This document shows positions 57,305 through 64,000 of a stretch of 64,000 nt of DNA, one piece after another; within the stretch, counting starts at the first letter, position 1; each line of letters opens with the position of its first letter. The position numbers and the translations under genes are program-made. The notes below the pieces were generated by a model. The model saw only the letters and a list, made by a program, of their open reading frames with translations, was not told where the DNA came from and searched no databases. This DNA comes from Shinella zoogloeoides (GTDB taxonomy: Bacteria; Pseudomonadota; Alphaproteobacteria; Rhizobiales; Rhizobiaceae): the NCBI RefSeq assembly GCF_033705735.1, contig NZ_CP131130.1, positions 3,174,001 through 3,238,000 on the forward strand, written 5' to 3'.

Positions 57305-57335
57305 AAACGCCCGGCCGCATCGCAGCCGGGCGTTT
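57305..57335. terminator. Bidirectional terminator between dnaQ and secB
   Basis: AAACGCCCGGC / GCCGGGCGTTT form an 11-bp stem around CGCATCGCA, with an A-run on the left and TTTCGTT on the right. Confidence 0.8.
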
Positions 57336-57356
57336 CGTTCAGAGGGAATGGCGGCC

Positions 57357-57833
57357 TTAGTTGGCCTGGACCTTCGCCTTGACCTGTTCTTCGGCCATGC
57401 GCTGGGCGAACATCTGCGCGAAATCGATCGGATCGATCATCAGCGGCGGGAAGCCGCCGTTGCGGGTGGCGTCGGCGATGATCTGGCGGGCGAAGGGGAA
57501 GAGCAGGCGCGGGCACTCGATGAAGAGAACCGGCAACATGTGCTCCTGCGGGAAGCCCGTGATGCGGAAGACGCCGCCATAGGCGAGTTCGGCATTGAAC
57601 AGCACCTTGTCGCCGTCCTTGGCTTCCGCGTTCAGCGAAAGGATGACGTCGAAGTCCGATTCGGCGAGCGGGTTGGCATTGACGTTGACGCTGATATTGA
57701 TCGCCGGCGCCTTGTCACGGGCCTGCAGCGAACGCGGAGCACCCGGGTTCTCGAAGGAGAAGTCCTTCACATACTGCGCCAGAATGTTGAGCGAGGGGCT
57801 CGCGGCGTTGTTGTCGGTGACTGCGTCGGTCAT
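57357..57833 (-). CDS. secB: Protein-export chaperone SecB
   Basis: SecB is a tetrameric chaperone that holds preproteins unfolded and passes them to SecA. The 158-residue protein has the family's [16 protein letters not shown] and the core [40 protein letters not shown] 57833 has GAGGAT upstream; the open frame further up is unsupported. It faces dnaQ convergently. A rather low-complexity N-terminus ([14 protein letters not shown]) is typical of alphaproteobacteria. Confidence 0.96.
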   Translation of the reverse strand: MTDAVTDNNAASPSLNILAQYVKDFSFENPGAPRSLQARDKAPAINISVNVNANPLAESDFDVILSLNAEAKDGDKVLFNAELAYGGVFRITGFPQEHMLPVLFIECPRLLFPFARQIIADATRNGGFPPLMIDPIDFAQMFAQRMAEEQVKAKVQAN

Positions 57834-57902
57834 GGGAGTATCCTCGGGACTCTGGAAAGTCAGGCCATCTAGCATTTCGGCAAAAGGCTTACAACCCTGG
57901 GC

Positions 57903-58361
57903 TCAGCGCGGTTCGTCGCGATGGAAGTCGCCTTCGTCGAGGTCGATCGTGCGGCGCGGTCCCGTCTCGGGGCGTGGGCTTGGGCCCGTTCCGCCGATAT
58001 CGACCACAACGACATTGCGGATCAGCCGGTTCCAGAGAAAATTGCGCACCGGCGGCAGGAAGAGCGCAAGGCCGAGAATGTCGGTGAGGAAGCCTGGAAT
58101 GAAGAGCAGGATCCCGGCGATCATGATCATCGCCGCATCGAGCACCTCCTTGCCGGGCGCGCGGCCTTCCTGGCCGGATTGCCGGAGCCGGGCGATGACG
58201 CCGAAGCCCTGCACCCGCATCAGCACGATGCCGGCGACGGCCGAGAGCACGACCAGCGACAGGGTAGGGAAGAGACCGATCCGCCGCCCGACGAGGATGA
58301 AACAGGCGATTTCCGCCAGCGGCAGCAGAAGAAGGACAAGGGGAATGAGACGTCGCGACAT
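57903..58361 (-). CDS. fxsA: FxsA family membrane protein
   Basis: FxsA-type proteins are small cytoplasmic-membrane proteins of unclear function; E. coli FxsA relieves exclusion of phage T7 by the F plasmid when overproduced. The 152-residue protein has about four hydrophobic segments: LIPLVLLLLPLAEIACFILVG, FPTLSLVVLSAVAGIVLM, MIMIAGILLFIPGFLTDILGLALFL, with the conserved PGFLTDILG motif and the charged EGDFHRDEPR tail. ATG 58361 is used; TTG 58370 would add three residues. It is divergent from the Tim44-like gene. Confidence 0.88.
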   Translation of the reverse strand: MSRRLIPLVLLLLPLAEIACFILVGRRIGLFPTLSLVVLSAVAGIVLMRVQGFGVIARLRQSGQEGRAPGKEVLDAAMIMIAGILLFIPGFLTDILGLALFLPPVRNFLWNRLIRNVVVVDIGGTGPSPRPETGPRRTIDLDEGDFHRDEPR

Positions 58362-58514
58362 GGTGTCCAATCTCGCACAGATTCTCCCGGGCCGATACCG
58401 TGGCCTGCATATCCGCGCGTCTTCGCCGCATTCACGTCATAGCCATTTGAATGATCCGTCTTTGCGGACTATATGGAAAAGGAATAAAAAATAGGAACCG
58501 GCAGCGGATCGATA

Positions 58515-59216
58515 ATGGGCTCATTCGACTTTGTAACGATTTTCTTCCTCGTGGCTGCGGTGGTCATCTTCCTGCAATTGCGCAGCGTGCTTGGCCGCCG
58601 CACCGGCAGCGAGCGTCCGCCCTTCGACCCCTATTCGAAGCGCGAGACCGTGGGCGAGACTGATTCGCCCGACCGCGGCAAGGTCGTCACGCTGCCGCGC
58701 CGCGATGCCGACGAGGAGGAAAATCCCTTTGCCGCCGTCGACGGCTTCGCCGCGCCGGGCACCCCCCTCAACGATCAGCTGCGTGCCCTCGTCAAGACGG
58801 ACCCCGCCTTCAACCCGAAGGAATTCGTCGCCGGCGCCCGCATGGCCTACGAGATGATCGTCGTCGCCTTTGCCGACGGCGACCGCAAGACGCTGAAGAA
58901 CCTCCTGTCACGCGAGGTCTTCGAGGGCTTTGACGCCGCCATCTCCGAGCGCGAGGCCAAGGGCGAGGTCGTGCGCTCCAGCTTCGTCGGCATCGAGAAG
59001 GCCGACATCGTCTCCGCCGAGGTCAAGGACAGCGAGGCCAACATCACGCTGCGCATCGTCAGCCAGCTGATTTCCGCCACCTATGACAAGGCCGGCGCGC
59101 TGGTCGAGGGCGACGCGGAAACGGTGGCCGAGGTCAACGACCTGTGGACCTTCGCCCGCGACATCCGATCGCGCGACCCGAACTGGAAGCTGATCGCAAC
59201 CGAGTCGGAAGGCTGA
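58515..59216 (+). CDS. Tim44/TimA-like membrane-anchored protein
   Basis: A 233-residue protein with one N-terminal membrane anchor (FDFVTIFFLVAAVVIFLQLRSVLG), a flexible Arg/Asp-rich linker, and a C-terminal Tim44-like domain (about residues 90-225; DPAFNPKEFVAGARMAYEMIVVAFADGD, ending VEVNDLWTFARDIRSRDPNWKLIATESE). Bacterial Tim44-like (TimA) proteins are widespread in alphaproteobacteria and their role is not settled; the fold suggests a membrane-bound adaptor. mltA follows after 11 bases, so it opens a four-gene run with mltA, smr and xre. Confidence 0.85.
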   Translation: MGSFDFVTIFFLVAAVVIFLQLRSVLGRRTGSERPPFDPYSKRETVGETDSPDRGKVVTLPRRDADEEENPFAAVDGFAAPGTPLNDQLRALVKTDPAFNPKEFVAGARMAYEMIVVAFADGDRKTLKNLLSREVFEGFDAAISEREAKGEVVRSSFVGIEKADIVSAEVKDSEANITLRIVSQLISATYDKAGALVEGDAETVAEVNDLWTFARDIRSRDPNWKLIATESEG

Positions 59217-59227
59217 GCGAGGCTCCA

Positions 59228-60343
59228 ATGGATTACCGTCTGGTCCCGGCCCGGTTTTCGGCGCTTCCCGGCTGGGACGAGGACGATCCGACCCCCTTGC
59301 TTGCGGCCATGGGCCGCTGCCGCGATCATATCCGCACTGTAAAGCCCTACAAGACAGGCTCGCTTGGCATCACCGCCGGCGAGCTTCTGGCGCTTCTGGA
59401 CGCTGCCGCGGATGAAAAGCCCGAGGGCGCTGCCGCCGTGCGCGCCTTCTTCGAAGCCCATTGCGTGCCCTTCCGCATCGAGAAGGCGGATGGCACTGCC
59501 GGCTTCGTCACGGCCTTCTACGAGCCCGAGGTCGCCGTGAAGGCCGAGCCGGATGCCGACTATCGCTATCCCTTCTACCGCCGGCCCGATGATCTGGTCG
59601 ACATCGACGACGCCAATCGCCCCGCCGGCTTCCCCGAGGGCTACGCCTTCGGCCTTGCGAAGGACGGCGCCGTCGTCGAGCATCCAGACCGCGGCGAGAT
59701 CGAGCGCGGCTGTCTGAAGGGCCGCGGGCTGGAAATCGCCTATGCACGCTCGAAGGTGGATGTGTTCTTCGCCCATGTTCAGGGCGCCGCGCGGCTCGTC
59801 TATCCCGACGGAGCGATGAAGCGCATCACCTATGCGGCCAAGTCCGGCCACCCGTTCTCGGCCATCGGCAAGCTCCTGATCGACCGCGGCGAGATCGACC
59901 CCGCGACCGTCTCCATGGCCTCGATCCGCGACTGGCTGGCGCGGCACGAGGACCAGGTGGACGCGGTGCTCTGGCACAATCGTTCCTTCATCTTCTTCAA
60001 GGAAGCGGCGGTGGACGATGCCGCGCTCGGCCCCATCGCCGCCGCCAAGGTACCGCTGGTCGCCGGCCGCTCGCTCGCGGTCGACCGGCTGATCCACACC
60101 TTCGGCCTGCCCTTCTTCATTACGAGCGACAGCCTCACCCATATGGACGGCGGAAAACCTTTCCGCAGGCTGATGCTGGCGCTCGACACGGGAACGGCCA
60201 TCGTCGGCCCGGCGCGCGGCGATATCTTCACCGGCTCGGGCGATGCGGCGGGCGCACTCGCCGGCCATGTGCGCAATGCCGCGACCTTCCACATCCTCAT
60301 CCCCAGGGCGGCGGCGGAGCGCTACCTCCATGCCGAAGGATAA
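59228..60343 (+). CDS. mltA: Murein transglycosylase A (MltA)-type protein, no signal peptide
   Basis: MltA proteins cut peptidoglycan glycan strands to 1,6-anhydro products. The 371-residue protein contains the MltA core and the 3D domain (VPLVAGRSLAVDRLIHTFGLPFF, LMLALDTGTAIVGPARGDIFTGSG, with the catalytic Asp in the DTG motif). It begins MDYRLVPARFSALPGW, directly in the mature domain, without a visible signal peptide or lipobox. Rhizobial homologues I recall share this, so it is a family feature rather than truncation. How such a protein reaches the periplasm is unclear. It overlaps smr by 14 bases. Confidence 0.9.
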   Translation: MDYRLVPARFSALPGWDEDDPTPLLAAMGRCRDHIRTVKPYKTGSLGITAGELLALLDAAADEKPEGAAAVRAFFEAHCVPFRIEKADGTAGFVTAFYEPEVAVKAEPDADYRYPFYRRPDDLVDIDDANRPAGFPEGYAFGLAKDGAVVEHPDRGEIERGCLKGRGLEIAYARSKVDVFFAHVQGAARLVYPDGAMKRITYAAKSGHPFSAIGKLLIDRGEIDPATVSMASIRDWLARHEDQVDAVLWHNRSFIFFKEAAVDDAALGPIAAAKVPLVAGRSLAVDRLIHTFGLPFFITSDSLTHMDGGKPFRRLMLALDTGTAIVGPARGDIFTGSGDAAGALAGHVRNAATFHILIPRAAAERYLHAEG

Positions 60344-60896
60344 GGCGCTTTCCGGCGAGGACCGCATTCTCTGGGGCAAGGTGGCGCGCAGCACGCGCGC
60401 CCTGCCGGGAAAGCTCGATGCCCTGACGGAATTCGAAGAGGCCTTCGCCGAGAAGGTGGTGGAGCAGGAACCGGAACCCGCCCCGAAGGCGGCAAAGGCC
60501 GAAAAGCCGGCGGAAGGCATCGCGCTCACCATCGGTCGCGGCAGGGAAACCCGCCATCACCCGCTGGAGCGCCCCGTCAAGCGCAAGATCGCCAAGGGCC
60601 GCCTCGCTCTCGAGGCGCGCATCGACCTGCACGGCATGATCCAGAGCGAGGCGCACGGCTTCCTGCTCGGCTTCCTCATCAAGGCGCATGAGCGAGGGCT
60701 GCGCCATGTCCTCGTCATCACCGGCAAGGGCACCTCGCTCGGCAGCGACGGCGCGCTGAAGCGGGCGGTGCCGCTGTGGTTCTCGCTGCCGGAGTTCCGG
60801 CCGCTGATCTCCTCCTACGAGCCGGCCGCGCGCAACCATGGCGGCGAGGGCGCGCTCTATGTCCGCCTCGCCCGCCTGCCGGGGGAAAAGCGATGA
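60330..60896 (+). CDS. Smr/MutS family endonuclease-like protein
   Basis: A 188-residue protein whose C-terminal half is a Smr domain (about residues 100-180): the motif LEARIDLHGMIQSEAHGFLLGFL supplies DLHG, and VLVITGKGTSLGSDGALKRAVPLWF supplies the GKG. Smr domains cut DNA or RNA in other systems, including collided-ribosome rescue; the target here is unknown. The N-terminal half is charged and Glu/Lys-rich. ATG 60330 overlaps mltA by 14 bases, and its stop overlaps the xre start. Confidence 0.88.
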   Translation: MPKDKALSGEDRILWGKVARSTRALPGKLDALTEFEEAFAEKVVEQEPEPAPKAAKAEKPAEGIALTIGRGRETRHHPLERPVKRKIAKGRLALEARIDLHGMIQSEAHGFLLGFLIKAHERGLRHVLVITGKGTSLGSDGALKRAVPLWFSLPEFRPLISSYEPAARNHGGEGALYVRLARLPGEKR

Positions 60897-61273
60897 CGAC
60901 GCCCTTCGGCAAGGCCGTGCGGCACCTGCGTGACCGCAAGGGCGTCTCGCAGAAGGAGATGGCGCTGGCGCTCGGCGTCAGCCCGGCCTATCTCTCGGCG
61001 CTGGAGCACGGCAAGCGCGGCATGCCCAGCTTCGATTTCCTCCAGCGCGTCGCCGGCTACTTCAACGTCATCTGGGACGAGGCCGAGGAACTCTTCCGTA
61101 TCGCGGAGATTTCAGACCCCCGCGTGGTGGTCGACACGGCCGGTCTTCCGCCGGAATACACGGCCTTCGCCAACCGGCTCGCGGCCGAAATCGCCGGCCT
61201 GCCGCCCGAGACCGTGCGCCGCCTTGCCGGCATTCTCGAAAAAGCATGCAATTCACGGGTAAAACCGGGGTGA
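60893..61273 (+). CDS. XRE-family helix-turn-helix regulator
   Basis: A 126-residue DNA-binding protein with an N-terminal Cro/C1-type HTH (FGKAVRHLRDRKGVSQKEMALALGVSPAYLSALEHGKRGMPS, residues 5-46) and a small C-terminal helical region that has no recognisable ligand-binding domain. It overlaps smr by 4 bases (ATGA), so mltA-smr-xre are co-translated. It ends 147 bases before gyrB, whose promoter lies in between. Its target genes are unknown; autoregulation of this operon is a reasonable guess. Confidence 0.85.
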   Translation: MTTPFGKAVRHLRDRKGVSQKEMALALGVSPAYLSALEHGKRGMPSFDFLQRVAGYFNVIWDEAEELFRIAEISDPRVVVDTAGLPPEYTAFANRLAAEIAGLPPETVRRLAGILEKACNSRVKPG

Positions 61274-61309
61274 TCCCCTGATTTCTGCCGTGTTTGGCCG
61301 CTCTCTGGT

Positions 61310-61338
61310 TTGGAACTTGGGGTCAAAATCCCTATATT
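61310..61338 (+). promoter_or_regulatory. Putative promoter of gyrB
   Basis: TTGGAA (61310-61315) and TATATT (61333-61338) are exactly 17 bases apart, giving a start near 61345 and a 5' UTR of about 75 bases before the gyrB ATG. Confidence 0.65.
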
Positions 61339-61420
61339 CAATGACTTGGAAAGCGGTGATTCGCCGCGCTCCCGCCGACCCGCGAAACCTTTGGCGCGAA
61401 ACCTCTGGAAAGACGCTTGA

Positions 61421-63853
<2,433 letters not shown>

Positions 63854-63858
63854 TCAGG

Positions 63859-63880
63859 AAAGCCGCCGAAAGGCGGCTTT
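63859..63880 (+). terminator. Terminator of gyrB
   Basis: AAAGCCGCC / GGCGGCTTT form a perfect 9-bp stem with a GAAA loop, followed by CTTCTTGTCT. Confidence 0.85.
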
Positions 63881-63946
63881 CTTCTTGTCTACGCCGGTCT
63901 GAACCGACGCTCGCCTCCGCCTTCACTTCGCACCGCCCTCTCCGCC

Positions 63947-64000
63947 GTCATGGCCGGGCCCGACCCGACCATCCACGTCCGGGGCGGTTTGATCCTCGGG
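63947..64000. repeat. Intergenic palindromic repeat, copy 3 (cut by window end)
   Basis: GTCATGGCCGGGCCCGACCC followed by GACCATCC and later GATCCTCGGG at the edge: the same two-block unit as copies at 10474 and 34313. The second half lies beyond the window. Confidence 0.7.

Overview
This 64 kb window is ordinary-looking, high-GC core chromosome from an alphaproteobacterium, most likely a member of the Rhizobiaceae (Rhizobium/Agrobacterium/Shinella/Ensifer group). The evidence is the protein families (TrcR/DUF1013, the ~1600-residue NAD-glutamate dehydrogenase, SdhAF4-like DUF1674, an Irr-type iron box, signal-peptide-less MltA), the GANTC sites, and the gene order around the replication origin. 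The genus cannot be fixed from the sequence alone. I found no rRNA, tRNA, CRISPR, insertion sequence, prophage or other accessory island.

Layout. Positions 1-8.8 kb: proB (cut by the window edge)-proA-nadD-rsfS-rlmH-envC-ctpA-divergent deacetylase-rppH, all on the + strand. 8.9-9.7 kb: bfd-bfr iron-storage operon (-) behind a candidate Irr box. 10-21 kb: a zincin-like metallopeptidase, DUF1737 plus CoA-ester lyase, leuD-ridA-leuB, a PAP2 phosphatase, an MHS-type MFS transporter with a large periplasmic insertion, asd preceded by a Thr/Lys-rich leader peptide, a lytic transglycosylase, carbonic anhydrase and pyridoxal kinase. 21.7-28 kb: NAD-glutamate dehydrogenase and a UMF1-type MFS protein. 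28-34 kb (-): purH, heparinase-like, rsmB-like, htpX. 34-40 kb: sdhAF4-like, acsA, trcR, prpE, yggS. 40-44.5 kb: leuS-lptE-holA.

44.5-58 kb is the origin region. parB-parA-rsmG-mnmG-mnmE, rho and hemJ-hemE all run leftwards. The hemE/PPDK-regulator intergenic gap (53.3-53.7 kb) carries six DnaA-box-like sequences, five GANTC sites, a tandem 9-mer and an AT-rich stretch, and is very probably oriC. Rightwards run the PPDK-regulatory protein, maf, aroE, coaE, dnaQ. Six parS sites (core TTCACGTGAA) lie between 34.0 and 55.1 kb on both sides of oriC; three sit inside genes and always encode Ser-Arg-Glu. 57-64 kb: secB, fxsA, then a tim44-like/mltA/smr/xre run and gyrB.

The most interesting candidates are the complete attenuator-like leader upstream of asd (promoter, 39-codon peptide ending in a Thr/Lys cluster, then mutually exclusive hairpins), the oriC/parS layout, the candidate Irr box upstream of bfd-bfr, the CTG start of rsfS, and the transporter insertion. 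Three copies of a palindromic intergenic repeat are also present. I see no clear-cut new defence or mobile system.
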